A stretch of DNA of 64,000 nucleotides from an uncultured Clostridia bacterium (GTDB lineage: Bacteria > Bacillota > Clostridia > Oscillospirales > Ruminococcaceae), in NCBI GenBank assembly GCA_947631455.1, contig CANRLH010000003.1, positions 203,501 to 267,500 on the forward strand, read 5' to 3'. Below the pieces are notes generated by a model. The model was not told the origin of the DNA. It ran no database searches and saw nothing but the letters and a program-made list of their open reading frames with translations. Positions 38,007 through 46,270 of this stretch are shown here, piece by piece. Numbering within the stretch: the first letter of the stretch is position 1; each line of letters starts with the position of its first letter. The position numbers and the translations under genes were made by a program.

Positions 38007-39140
38007 ATGGAAAACACATCCTTGTTTGACAGACAGACTCAGGTCGCTCCGCTTGGAATAATAGCTATGGACTCTTCAAAAGAGCTTGGAGCAAAAATAA
38101 GCGGATACCTGTCTCAGTGGGCGAAAGAATCAGGGCTAGGTGAAAACAACTATATGATCGACGTTTCCTGCCCGAGATTTGCTTCCGGCGACGGAAAGGG
38201 CATCATTCGCCAGACAGTCAGGGGAAAGGATCTGTTTATCCTCATAGACGTCGGAAATTACAGCTGCAAATACAAGCTTTTTGACAACACAAACTCAATG
38301 TCGCCGGACGATCACTTTGAGGATCTGAAAAGAATCATTCAGGCGGCAAGCGGAAAAGCTCACAGGATAAATGTTATTATGCCTATCCTGTACGGTGGCA
38401 GGCAGCACAAGAGAAGCTATCGGGAATCGCTTGACTGTGCGGTAGCTCTTCAGGAGCTTGAGGCGATGGGCGTTTCAAACATACTTACTTTTGACGCTCA
38501 CGACCCAAGAGTTATGAACGCGATACCTCTTATGGGCTTTGACAACGTAATACCCTCCTATCAGGTTTTAAAGTCAATGTTTAAAAATATAAAGGATCTT
38601 AACACCGACAAGCAGCACTTTATGGTCGTGTCCCCCGATGAAGGCGCTATCAACAGAAATATGTACTACGCTTCGATTCTCGGAGTAGACCTGGGAATGT
38701 TTTACAAAAGACGCGATTACTCAATCATTGTAAACGGCAGGAACCCAATCGTCGCTCACGAGTATATGGGAAACGACGTTTCCGGCAAGGACATATTTAT
38801 CGCCGACGACATTATATCCTCCGGCGAATCTGTTCTGGATATTGCTCACGAACTTAAAAAGAGAAACGCAAGAAAAATTTATGCTTACGCAACCTACGCT
38901 ATATTTACAAACGGACTTGAAACATTCGATAAGGCTCATAACGAAGGTATCTTAGACGGTGTGTTCGGCACAAACCTTACATACCGCACCCCTCAGTTAC
39001 TTGAAAGAGATTGGTTTTATGAAGTGGACGTTTCAAAGTACATAGCTTACTTCATAGCGGCTTTAAATCATGATATGTCTATTGAGCGTGTCATCGACCC
39101 CGCAAAGAAAATTCACGCTCTGCTTGATAGATACAGATAA
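38007..39140 (+). CDS. prs: Ribose-phosphate pyrophosphokinase, long clostridial form
   Basis: This 377-residue enzyme makes PRPP from ribose 5-phosphate and ATP for purine, pyrimidine and histidine synthesis. It is longer than the usual 310-320 residues. Motifs: YGGRQHKRSYRESLDCAVALQEL, FDAHDPRVMNAIPLMGFDN, VSPDEGAINRNMYYA, FYKRRDYS and the PRPP loop FIADDIISSGESVLDIA, which departs from the common DDMIDTGGT. An N-terminal extension of about 30 residues and a C-terminal extension account for the size. The form is known in Clostridia. Confidence 0.9.
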   Translation: MENTSLFDRQTQVAPLGIIAMDSSKELGAKISGYLSQWAKESGLGENNYMIDVSCPRFASGDGKGIIRQTVRGKDLFILIDVGNYSCKYKLFDNTNSMSPDDHFEDLKRIIQAASGKAHRINVIMPILYGGRQHKRSYRESLDCAVALQELEAMGVSNILTFDAHDPRVMNAIPLMGFDNVIPSYQVLKSMFKNIKDLNTDKQHFMVVSPDEGAINRNMYYASILGVDLGMFYKRRDYSIIVNGRNPIVAHEYMGNDVSGKDIFIADDIISSGESVLDIAHELKKRNARKIYAYATYAIFTNGLETFDKAHNEGILDGVFGTNLTYRTPQLLERDWFYEVDVSKYIAYFIAALNHDMSIERVIDPAKKIHALLDRYR

Positions 39141-39144
39141 CAGT

Positions 39145-39179
39145 AAGACCCGACAGCAAAACACTGTCGGGTCTTTTTC
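39145..39179 (+). terminator. Terminator of prs
   Basis: AAGACCCGACAG pairs with CTGTCGGGTCTT (39145-39156 with 39164-39175), a perfect 12-bp stem with a 7-base loop followed by TTTCT. It may also stop the converging ATPase transcript. Confidence 0.95.
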
Positions 39180-41260
39180 TACTCCCGGATACTCAACGCC
39201 CTGAGTGAGTTGAGAACACACATAAGCGCCACGCCTACATCAGCGAAGACGGCCGCCCACATATTGGCATATCCCAATGCGCCGAGTATCAGCACCAGGA
39301 TCTTAATAAATATAGCAAATACTATATTCGCCTTAACTATCCTCATGGTCTTTTTACATACGTTTATCAGAGTCGTTATCTTCCCTACATCGTCGTTCAT
39401 AATAACTGCGTCTGCGGTCTCGATCGCAATATCTGATCCAAGCGCTCCCATAGAAATCCCTATATCTGCTCTTGCCAACACCGGAGCATCGTTTATTCCG
39501 TCTCCTGCAAAGGCTGTTACCTCTTTGGTTTTGAGCATCTGCTCAATATACTCTACCTTGCCTTCCGGCAAAAGCTCAGAGCGATACTTTGCAACGCCAA
39601 GCCGCTTTGCAACAGACGACGCGGCCAATTCTCTGTCGCCTGTAAGCATTACAGTCTCAACACCCATATCGTTAAGCCTCGATATCATACTGCGGGCGTT
39701 TTGCTTTATATCATCTTCAAGAGCTACTCTTCCTATGAATTTACCGTCATATCCCACATATACGCATGTGTTTGCGCTCTCCTTATCATCCGTATCTATG
39801 CCGTTTTCAGAAAGCAGCCGTCTGTTTCCTGCCAACAGAGTTTTACCGCCAAACATTTCTTTAACTCCCCTGCCGGAAATCTCGGTCACATGTGAAACCA
39901 AAGATTCGTCTAATGTTCCTCCGCGTCCGATGTATTCATCTACTATGCTTTTTGCTATCGGATGGTTTGAGTTGAGTTCTGCATATGCACAATACTTTAA
40001 AACGTCTTTCTCATCGGCGTTTATGCCTGCGATCGAGCTTACCTTGAATTTTCCCGATGTAAGCGTTCCCGTTTTGTCAAATGCTATACGCCTGACGTTT
40101 GACATGATTTCTATGTTGTTAGCGCCCTTTATAAGTATTCCCTTCCTTGATGCTCCGCCAATTCCTGCAAAAAATCCTAACGGTACGGAAACGACAAGTG
40201 CGCACGGGCAGGAAACAACAAGGAACAGAAGCGATCTGTATCCCCAGTTTTTAAAAGCATCAAACGAAAATCCGGACGCCAGATAAGGAATAAACACCAG
40301 CATCAGCGCGCAGATCACCACAACAGGAGTATATATTTTCGCAAACTTCGTTATAAAGCGCTCTGTTTTAGCTTTCTTCGCCGACGCGTTTTCTACCATA
40401 TCCAGAATTTTAGACATTGCTGACTCGGAAAACGGCCTTATGACCTCTAGCTCAACCGTTTTTGACAGGCTTATGCTGCCGGACAAAACCTCGCTGTTTT
40501 CACCTACTGAAACAGGTACGGATTCTCCGGTGAGTGCAGACATATCAAAGTCAGCATCAGTTCCCAAAAGCTTGCAGTCAAGCGGAACTCTCTCTCCGGC
40601 TTTCAACACCACAACATCAGAGATCTTAACCTGCTCAGGCGCAAGTGATATTATCTCGCCATCACGCTTTACGCTGACCTTGTCAGGTCGCAGCTCAAGG
40701 AGGCTTGTTATTGACTTTCTTGAACGCTTGACAGCATAGCTTTGAAAAAACTCTCCTATCTGATAAAAAATCATTACGGCAGCCGCCTCGCGGTAATCTC
40801 CCAATGCAAACGCTCCGGCTGTTGCGACGGTCATCAAAAAGCACTCGTCAAACGGACGAAGCTTTATTGTGTTTCTTATGCAGTTTATGACAACATCATA
40901 TCCCGAAACGGCATACGCCAAAACTATAAGGATTATACTGACTGACAGTGATATCTTCGGGATAAAAGAAGCCGCAAATATCAAAAGCGCCGCTATCAGC
41001 CTTATAAAGTCAAAAAGCGTCGTCTCTTCCCCGCTGTCGGATCCGGCAGCTTCAACCACCTTAACATCCGGCTCGATTTCCTTTACTATGTTCTTTATGT
41101 CTGAAATTGCGGATTTTGAAACCTCCTCATATGTGAGCTTCTTTGTCATAAAGTTAAGCTCGCTGTTTTTAACTGAAGAAAGTTTTTTGATCCTGTCTGC
41201 GATTTTTTCAGTGCAGTTTGGGCAATCAAGCCCCTTGAAATACAAAGTAGTCTTTTCCAT
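39179..41260 (-). CDS. cadA: P1B-type heavy-metal ATPase (Cd/Zn/Co class)
   Basis: This 693-residue pump exports divalent heavy metals. An N-terminal HMA domain carries the CPNC metal site (GLDCPNCTEKI at 10-20). The membrane site CPC lies in LVVSCPCALVVSVPLGF, which places it in the Zn/Cd class (P1B-2). Phosphorylation motif DKTGTLTSGK, HP motif NSNHPIAKS and hinge GDGINDAPVLA are all intact. An ArsR regulator is 19 bp upstream, so the pair forms a metal-responsive operon. AAGGTGAT precedes the start. Confidence 0.95.
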   Translation of the reverse strand: MEKTTLYFKGLDCPNCTEKIADRIKKLSSVKNSELNFMTKKLTYEEVSKSAISDIKNIVKEIEPDVKVVEAAGSDSGEETTLFDFIRLIAALLIFAASFIPKISLSVSIILIVLAYAVSGYDVVINCIRNTIKLRPFDECFLMTVATAGAFALGDYREAAAVMIFYQIGEFFQSYAVKRSRKSITSLLELRPDKVSVKRDGEIISLAPEQVKISDVVVLKAGERVPLDCKLLGTDADFDMSALTGESVPVSVGENSEVLSGSISLSKTVELEVIRPFSESAMSKILDMVENASAKKAKTERFITKFAKIYTPVVVICALMLVFIPYLASGFSFDAFKNWGYRSLLFLVVSCPCALVVSVPLGFFAGIGGASRKGILIKGANNIEIMSNVRRIAFDKTGTLTSGKFKVSSIAGINADEKDVLKYCAYAELNSNHPIAKSIVDEYIGRGGTLDESLVSHVTEISGRGVKEMFGGKTLLAGNRRLLSENGIDTDDKESANTCVYVGYDGKFIGRVALEDDIKQNARSMISRLNDMGVETVMLTGDRELAASSVAKRLGVAKYRSELLPEGKVEYIEQMLKTKEVTAFAGDGINDAPVLARADIGISMGALGSDIAIETADAVIMNDDVGKITTLINVCKKTMRIVKANIVFAIFIKILVLILGALGYANMWAAVFADVGVALMCVLNSLRALSIRE

Positions 41261-41279
41261 AAAGCATCACCTTAATATG

Positions 41280-41642
41280 TTATTCATTTATATGCTCAAG
41301 CGCCATAGCGATTATAGTATTTACGTGTTCGTCCGCAATTGAATAAATAACGCTTTTTCCCTCTCTGCGGTATTTTACAAGACGTGCCTGTTTTAAAACT
41401 CTGAGCTGATGTGAAACCGCCGACTGCGTAACATCTACTAATTCTACAATATCGCAGACACACATTTCTCCCTTTACCAGTGTAAACAGTATTCTAAGCC
41501 TTGTTGCATCACCAAGGATCTTAAAAAGCTCCGATAAGTCATAAGCTTCCTCAGCACCAAGAACCTCATTTTCAAGTTTCTTTACTTTGTCGATATTCTT
41601 TCCGCCGCACTCTTTATGCTCGTTTATCATTTTGTCTGACAT
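41280..41642 (-). CDS. ArsR/SmtB-family metal-responsive repressor
   Basis: This 120-residue winged-helix protein has ELFKILGDATRLRILFTLVKGEMCVCDIVELVDVTQSAVSHQLRVLKQARLVKYRREGKSVIYS in pieces. A CVC motif in ELCVCD-like position (MCVCDI) and the N-terminal His/Cys (HKECGG) suggest a CadC-type metal site (alpha3N/alpha3). It should repress the ATPase gene and let go in Cd, Zn or Pb. AGGAGGT precedes ATG 41642. Confidence 0.93.
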   Translation of the reverse strand: MSDKMINEHKECGGKNIDKVKKLENEVLGAEEAYDLSELFKILGDATRLRILFTLVKGEMCVCDIVELVDVTQSAVSHQLRVLKQARLVKYRREGKSVIYSIADEHVNTIIAMALEHINE

Positions 41643-41656
41643 GATTACCTCCTACA

Positions 41657-41706
41657 TATGAATAATTGCTCATATATTATTGTACCACATGTTTTAGATT
41701 TGTCAA
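41657..41706 (-). promoter_or_regulatory. Promoter and ArsR-type operator of the metal-export operon
   Basis: On the minus strand TTGACA (41706-41701) and TACAAT (41684-41679) are 16 bp apart. Just downstream lies TATGAGCAATTATTCATA (41674-41657), a near palindrome (7 of 9 pairs) typical of ArsR/SmtB sites, between the -10 box and the start codon. Binding is inferred from position and shape. Confidence 0.7.
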
Positions 41707-41793
41707 GCGTTTTTTCATATTTTTTTACAAACATAATAAAAGTAATTAAGTGCATCGGCTTTAACCTGATTAACATACATTTTAATTATTCAG

Positions 41794-41822
41794 TAGACAA
41801 ACTTTTTTCAATATGATATACT
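41794..41822 (+). promoter_or_regulatory. Promoter of the TtcA-like gene
   Basis: TAGACA (41794-41799) and TATACT (41817-41822) are 17 bp apart, about 40 bp before GTG 41864. Confidence 0.65.
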
Positions 41823-41863
41823 TTCAATTGTGAGTGAAATCCGAATTTATAAGGGTGATAAAT

Positions 41864-42586
41864 GTGCAGAAAGTTTTAGGTTGTATGAGAAAAGCTGTTT
41901 GGGAATTTGATCTTATTCAGGACGGCGACAAAATAGCCGTGGGAATTTCCGGAGGCAAGGACAGCCTTGTCCTGCTGACAGGGCTTGCACGTCTCAGAAA
42001 ATTTATAGGTATTGACTTTGAAATTGTCGGCATAACGCTTGACCCGCAATTTGGCGGCGTTATGACAGATTACTCCCCTGTTGAAGAACTTTGCAAGGAG
42101 CTTCAAGTTGAGTATCACATTCAGAGAACGGATATAGGAAAAATAGTGTTTGATGTAAGAAAAGAAGAACACCCATGCTCTCTATGCGCAAGAATGAGAA
42201 GGGGCGCTCTGCACGATATGACAAAAGCGCTCGGCTGCAACAAGCTTGCTCTCGGGCATCATAAGGACGATGTAGTAGAAACATTTATGATGAATCTGTT
42301 TATTGAGGGACGAATTGGTTGCTTTGCGCCTAAAAGCTATCTTTCAAGAAAAGACATAACCTTGATACGCCCTCTGGTATTTGCAAAAGAAAGAGATATA
42401 AAAAAAGCAGCAGCACAAAAAGAATTAGAAATCGTAAAAAGCAGGTGTCCTGTTGACGGACATACCAAAAGAGAGGAATTTAAAAATTGGCTCAGAGAAA
42501 ACAACCGAAGGGACAAAGGCTTCAGCGATAGGATCTTCGGCGCTCTTCGCAGAAGCGGCCTTGACGGTTGGGATATCAGGCAGTAA
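41864..42586 (+). CDS. TtcA-like PP-loop ATPase (tRNA 2-thiolation type)
   Basis: This 240-residue protein has the PP-loop GISGGKDSLVLLTGLARL at about 27-44, a CxxC pair in CSLCARMRRG, and SRCPVDGH near the end. These are marks of the TtcA/TtuA family, which uses an iron-sulfur cluster to thiolate tRNA. The target base is not shown by sequence. GTG 41864 behind AAGGGTGAT is used; another GTG at 41834 is in frame but lacks a site. Confidence 0.85.
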   Translation: MQKVLGCMRKAVWEFDLIQDGDKIAVGISGGKDSLVLLTGLARLRKFIGIDFEIVGITLDPQFGGVMTDYSPVEELCKELQVEYHIQRTDIGKIVFDVRKEEHPCSLCARMRRGALHDMTKALGCNKLALGHHKDDVVETFMMNLFIEGRIGCFAPKSYLSRKDITLIRPLVFAKERDIKKAAAQKELEIVKSRCPVDGHTKREEFKNWLRENNRRDKGFSDRIFGALRRSGLDGWDIRQ

Positions 42587-42701
42587 AATGTTAACAAATT
42601 GTAAATAATGAAATGATTTAAGAGATTTTAAGAGAATTAAAGAAAACACAAGAGATTTTACGAGAAAATAGAATATATTTTAAAATTTATCAAATCAAGG
42701 C

Positions 42702-42730
42702 TTGACAATCAGGTTTTAACAGTATATAAT
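42702..42730 (+). promoter_or_regulatory. Promoter of rplM-rpsI
   Basis: TTGACA (42702-42707) and TATAAT (42725-42730) are both perfect consensus with 17 bp spacing, as expected for ribosomal proteins. Confidence 0.85.
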
Positions 42731-42746
42731 TGTCAATGTTGCGTTT

Positions 42747-42776
42747 GGCTCTGCTTATATGCTGTATTGCAGAGCC
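42747..42776 (+). ncRNA. L13-leader-like hairpin in rplM 5' UTR
   Basis: GGCTCTGC and GCAGAGCC (42747-42754 with 42769-42776) form a perfect 8-bp stem with a 14-base loop, about 10 nt after the probable transcript start and 30 nt before the rplM ATG. Firmicutes rplM leaders (L13 leader family) contain such a hairpin that likely mediates autoregulation by L13. The structure is seen; the function is by analogy. Confidence 0.65.
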
Positions 42777-42807
42777 TATGAAGAATAATATTTTGGAGGA
42801 AAAAATT

Positions 42808-43236
42808 ATGTCAACTTATATGCCAAAGGCAAATGACATCACACGTAAGTGGTATGTAATTGATGCTGCCGGCAAGCCGCTCGGAAGAGTTGCTGCTAAG
42901 GCTGCTCACATTCTTCGCGGAAAGCATAAGCCGACCTATGCTCCTCACGCTGATTGCGGGGATCATGTAATCATCATAAACACCGATAAGGCTGTGCTCA
43001 CCGGTAAAAAACTCGACCAGAAGTTTTACAGATGGCACACCGGTTGGATCGGCGGGCTTAAGGAAGTTAAGTATTCAAAGCTTATGGCTGAAAGCTCTGA
43101 TAAGGCTATGACTATCGCGGTTACGGGTATGCTTCCTAACAACACGCTCGGACGCAAGGCAGCGACTCGTCTTCGAGTTTACAAGGGCGCAGAGCACAAC
43201 CACGCAGCTCAGACTCCTGAAGTTTGCGAGTTTTAA
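42808..43236 (+). CDS. rplM: 50S ribosomal protein L13
   Basis: This 142-residue L13 has standard blocks: KWYVIDAAGKPLGRVAAKAAHILRGKHKPTY in pieces, HADCGDHVIIINTDKAVLTGKK, and VTGMLPNNTLGRKAATRLRVYKG. GGAGGAA precedes ATG 42808. It is followed 20 bp later by rpsI, the universal order. Confidence 0.98.
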   Translation: MSTYMPKANDITRKWYVIDAAGKPLGRVAAKAAHILRGKHKPTYAPHADCGDHVIIINTDKAVLTGKKLDQKFYRWHTGWIGGLKEVKYSKLMAESSDKAMTIAVTGMLPNNTLGRKAATRLRVYKGAEHNHAAQTPEVCEF

Positions 43237-43256
43237 TTTGAGAAAGGAGTTTTAAT

Positions 43257-43658
43257 ATGTACGAATCAAAGTCACCATATTACTATGGAACAGGTAGAAG
43301 AAAACATTCTGTTGCCAGAGTTCGTGTTTATCAGGGAACCGGTACGATCACTATTAACGGCAGAGATATTGACGACTATTTTGGTCTTGAGACCTTAAAG
43401 CTTATCGTTCGTCAGCCACTTGCAATTACAGGAACTGAAGAAAGCTTTGATATTGTATGCACAGTTGCGGGCGGCGGTGTAACAGGTCAGGCGGGAGCTA
43501 TCAGACACGGTATTGCAAGAGCTCTTCTGGAATTTAACGAAGAGCTTCGTCCTGCACTTAAAGCGGCAGGATTCCTTACCCGTGACCCAAGAATGAAAGA
43601 AAGAAAGAAGTACGGCCTCAAAGCAGCACGTCGTGCTCCGCAGTTCAGCAAGAGATAA
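43257..43658 (+). CDS. rpsI: 30S ribosomal protein S9
   Basis: This is a 133-residue S9 with [19 protein letters not shown] and the conserved end [18 protein letters not shown] precedes ATG 43257. Its last codons AGC AAG AGA TAA contain the attachment core of the integrated element (43649-43660). The coding end is intact after insertion. Confidence 0.98.
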   Translation: MYESKSPYYYGTGRRKHSVARVRVYQGTGTITINGRDIDDYFGLETLKLIVRQPLAITGTEESFDIVCTVAGGGVTGQAGAIRHGIARALLEFNEELRPALKAAGFLTRDPRMKERKKYGLKAARRAPQFSKR

Positions 43659-43660
43659 TC
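43649..43660 (+). other. attL core of the rpsI element
   Basis: GCAAGAGATAAT lies at the end of rpsI (Ser-Lys-Arg-stop) and is repeated exactly at 55726-55737. The integrase gene lies just inside. This fits site-specific insertion into a conserved ribosomal-protein 3' end, a target used by several integrative elements. Confidence 0.75.
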
Positions 43661-43674
43661 AAGTTCAATTTTCA

Positions 43675-43709
43675 AACCCCGACAAACCCAGTGTTTATCG
43701 GGGTTTGTT
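43675..43709 (+). terminator. Terminator after rpsI, inside the element
   Basis: AAACCCCGA pairs with TCGGGGTTT (43675-43683 with 43699-43707), with extra pairing of AAAC/GTTT inside, followed by GTTC. It lies on the element side of attL, so the element seems to bring its own rpsI terminator, while the native one is probably at 55760-55848. Confidence 0.8.
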
Positions 43710-43750
43710 CAATTTCAAGACTGCCTAAAATCGTGCAAAATTCGAGCAGT

Positions 43751-43780
43751 ATGACACACATATGACACAAGCATGACACA
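43751..43780 (+). repeat. Three direct repeats ATGACACA with 11-bp period
   Basis: ATGACACA occurs at 43751, 43762 and 43773, about 90 bp inside attL. A fourth copy is at 55677-55684, about 40 bp inside attR. Spacing of one helical turn and presence near both ends suggest arm-type integrase or excisionase sites. Two more copies at 50207 and 50218, also 11 bp apart, lie inside a gene and may be chance. Confidence 0.55.
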
Positions 43781-43835
43781 AAATAGGGTATGAAAAAAGC
43801 ACCCTTGCGGATGCTTCAATCAATAAGATTTAGTT

Positions 43836-43997
43836 TTAATAAAAATGTTCCGAATCGGTTTTCACTTCATACGGCTTGTTTTCGTCAAGGCATTTTTGAA
43901 TTGTGTCCTTGATTTCCTTTTCGGTCATGTCCCTAACGATAAACAAAGGGAAGTTTTCATGAAATTGGTCTGCATACTTCATCAACAAATCATCCAT
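43836..43997 (-). CDS. Small acidic element protein next to integrase
   Basis: A 53-residue protein, MDDLLMKYADQFHENF at the start and NKPYEVKTDSEHFY at the end. AAAGGATG precedes ATG 43997. It follows the integrase stop by 13 bp. Similar small acidic proteins sit beside integrases in Firmicutes elements; a role is not known. Confidence 0.65.
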   Translation of the reverse strand: MDDLLMKYADQFHENFPLFIVRDMTEKEIKDTIQKCLDENKPYEVKTDSEHFY

Positions 43998-44010
43998 TGT
44001 GCATCATCCT

Positions 44011-45099
44011 TTACAGCTTGTTCAATTCTTCCCGCAGCTTTTCAAATTCAAAATGAGTGTAAACCATTTCACCAATTCCCTTGCCGGAATGCCCCTGAAT
44101 TTTCCTTCTCATGGCTTCATCAAGTTTCTTTTCTTTCCACATGGTAGTGAAGGTATGCCGGGTGTCATCGGGCGTATGCTCTCTTGTTTCGCCTTTATCA
44201 TTTTTATACTGAAGAATTCCCATATCCGTTAAAAGCGGTTTCCAATAAGAATCCGTGTATTGACCGTGATTTGTGTCAAAGCGAAAATTCAGACCATTTA
44301 ACTGCGTTACAAGATATTCAGAATCGTTCTTCTGCATCCAGTGTTCAAAGAAAGGCAGTGTGCTTTGATGAATAGGAACTTTTCTTGCTGCATTCTCTGT
44401 CTTTCCTTTTTCGATATAAAAGGACTTTTCTTCAAGATTGACATTTGACTTTTTCAGATTAAATAATTCACCGGGGCGAACACCTGAGTAAATCAGCATA
44501 AGAATGACTTGGATATATTCATTGTTTTCCGACCATCTCCAAAGGGTTTGAATTTCTTGGTCGGTAAATCTATAATGTTTATCACTCTTGGTTGGGGTAC
44601 CTATTTTCAGATATTCAACGATGTGTTTATCCTTGCCTATAATATCATTCTGTACGGCATAATCAAATAGTTGATTAAACAGAATTCTTAACTTTTTTAG
44701 CGTGGGATAGTTTCTTCCGGATGTATCAACCACACCTTGCAGATGCGAAAGTTTCAAATCTGCAAATTTGACATTATATATTGCGCTACAAAGTTTATAG
44801 GATGCCTGATACCCATTGATGTTTGAACGGCTGATTTCTTCAAATTTCCTTTCAGACCACTTTTCATATACTTCCGCAAAAGTTATATCTGAATCAATCT
44901 CAAAAGGGTTAGCATTATATTTTGCGAGTGCCTGAATAGCTTCTTGTCTTGTTTCATAGTAACCGACAGTCATGAATTCTTGCTTTGCTGTCATGTGTAT
45001 TTCATCAAATTCCCATCCAACTGTTTTTCTTGCTCTCCAAGGCTTTCTTCTTTTTCCCGGAAGTTTTGAAACATTTCCAAATCCATTTGGTAAACGCAT
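44011..45099 (-). CDS. int: Tyrosine recombinase (phage-type integrase)
   Basis: This 362-residue integrase starts at 45099 (MRLPNGFGNVSKL) behind GAAAGGATG. The N-terminal arm-binding part with KRRKPWRARK and a YYETRQEAIQALAKY block is followed by a core-binding SAM-like domain and the catalytic domain: Arg in LIYSGVRPGELFNLK (about 206), DDTRHTFTTMW (Arg about 314), GHSGKG and nucleophile Tyr in MVYTHFEFEK (about 346). All catalytic residues are present, so it should be active. It faces attL. Confidence 0.92.
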   Translation of the reverse strand: MRLPNGFGNVSKLPGKRRKPWRARKTVGWEFDEIHMTAKQEFMTVGYYETRQEAIQALAKYNANPFEIDSDITFAEVYEKWSERKFEEISRSNINGYQASYKLCSAIYNVKFADLKLSHLQGVVDTSGRNYPTLKKLRILFNQLFDYAVQNDIIGKDKHIVEYLKIGTPTKSDKHYRFTDQEIQTLWRWSENNEYIQVILMLIYSGVRPGELFNLKKSNVNLEEKSFYIEKGKTENAARKVPIHQSTLPFFEHWMQKNDSEYLVTQLNGLNFRFDTNHGQYTDSYWKPLLTDMGILQYKNDKGETREHTPDDTRHTFTTMWKEKKLDEAMRRKIQGHSGKGIGEMVYTHFEFEKLREELNKL

Positions 45100-45242
45100 A
45101 AAAATATCATCCTTTCCTAATTGACTTTTCAAGGAAAAAATGATATACTTATATATGACCATTTCATCCTTGATTGCTTGACGGCTTTCATTTTTGATTT
45201 GGTTGTTCTCTGAATCCCTTGGTTGCAGCCGGGGGATTCTCT

Positions 45243-45788
45243 TTATTTAATCGTGTTTTCATCGTCAGAACCGTTGTCTGTTGCAGCAGATGACGGTTCT
45301 TTTTTGTTTTTCTGACTTTGCAAAAGAATAGCACCATCAATATTGGCTTTATTCTGCATTTGTAACGCTTCGAATTCTTCTTGGGTAAATATGGCTTTTA
45401 CGTCTTTGTTTGAAACTATAACAGAAAAGGTTTCCCCGCATAAACAATGTTCATCATTTAATTCTTCTTTGAATTGCTTTAGAACTTGTTCTTCAGGTAT
45501 CAAACATGGTTCGCTAATTTCAGTTACAACATATCCCAAGGATTTTACATATTCGGTAAAATCATCATATTCTTTCGCTTGCTGTTCAAGTTCATCCCAT
45601 CCAAGCAATTCCGATGGTGAAACGCCTAATGCTAATGCGATTTGTTGTAATATTTTAGCTGTTGGTTCTCTGTCACCCCGTTCATAATTTCCAACGGCAA
45701 CCCTTGAAATATTAGCTTTCTCCGCAAGGTCTGATTGTTTCATATGTTTACTTAACCGAATTTGCCTTATTCTATCGCCTAAAAGCAT
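45243..45788 (-). CDS. CI-like repressor with N-terminal HTH
   Basis: This 181-residue protein begins with an XRE-type HTH (LGDRIRQIRLSKHMKQSDLAEKANISRVAVGNYERG, in pieces), then a linker and a C-terminal region with CLCGETFSVIVSNKDVKAIF. No LexA-type Ser/Lys protease motif is evident, so induction is probably not by RecA-stimulated self-cleavage. That fits a satellite whose repressor is lifted by a helper-phage protein, but this is inference. It lies upstream of int in the same direction; the start is ATG 45788 behind AAAGGTGG. Confidence 0.88.
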   Translation of the reverse strand: MLLGDRIRQIRLSKHMKQSDLAEKANISRVAVGNYERGDREPTAKILQQIALALGVSPSELLGWDELEQQAKEYDDFTEYVKSLGYVVTEISEPCLIPEEQVLKQFKEELNDEHCLCGETFSVIVSNKDVKAIFTQEEFEALQMQNKANIDGAILLQSQKNKKEPSSAATDNGSDDENTIK

Positions 45789-45817
45789 ATATCCACCACC
45801 TTTCTTTTTTCTATTCT

Positions 45818-45943
45818 ATTATAGCACATCAAAAGCCGTTTGTAAACATTTGAAACGAAAAATTTTCAAAAGAAATCGAACGAAACATATTGACAAGAAA
45901 ACAAACGGGGAGTATAATATAGATAAAGGTAAACAAATGAAAC
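45818..45943. promoter_or_regulatory. Divergent promoters and operator pair of the element
   Basis: Leftward: TTTACA (45846-45841) and TATAAT (45823-45818) with 17 bp. Rightward: TTGACA (45890-45895) and TATAAT (45913-45918) with 17 bp. The motif GTAAACAWWTGAAAC occurs twice, at 45842-45856 and 45929-45943. The first overlaps the leftward -35 box and the second lies just after the rightward -10. This is the layout of a lysogeny-type switch. Confidence 0.75.
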
Positions 45944-45981
45944 TTAAATTACCCAATCGATGAAAGGAGTAGTGAACAAAA

Positions 45982-46137
45982 ATGAAGGAATTCAAAGTTA
46001 GTTATTATCTTGGTGATATGTTCCATTGCTACACAGAAGTTGCTGAAAACGAATTGAAGGCAATGCAAAATGCACTGAACAGAATCCCGAACACTTCAAG
46101 CGGACTTTTTTATGGTTTCAGTATTGAAGTAAAATGA
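45982..46137 (+). CDS. Small protein, first gene of the rightward unit
   Basis: A 51-residue protein (MKEFKVSYYLGDMFHCYTEV at the start) with GAAAGGAG well before ATG 45982. It is the first gene after the rightward promoter, the place where satellites and phages carry excisionase, Cro or antirepressor genes. No motif is recognised. Confidence 0.55.
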   Translation: MKEFKVSYYLGDMFHCYTEVAENELKAMQNALNRIPNTSSGLFYGFSIEVK

Positions 46138-46270
46138 ACGATGAAAACACGAATTTATATAACGGGGATAGGTTGCAGCCTTCCTCGCTCTAATGCAGCC
46201 GATGCAGGTCACAAGTCCTGATGAAAAATGCAGAGTGGAAAAAATAATTAAACTGAAAGGATGATTAAGG

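Noticed and set aside
41863..42586. Start of the TtcA-like gene at GTG 41834
   Set aside because: No ribosome site before it and it lies within a few bases of the probable transcript start; GTG 41864 is better.
43751..43780. CRISPR array
   Set aside because: The 8-bp repeats have 3-bp gaps, far too short for spacers, and no cas genes are present.
46141..46219. Possible 26-codon gene between the two small regulators of the element
   Set aside because: No ribosome site; length too small to support.
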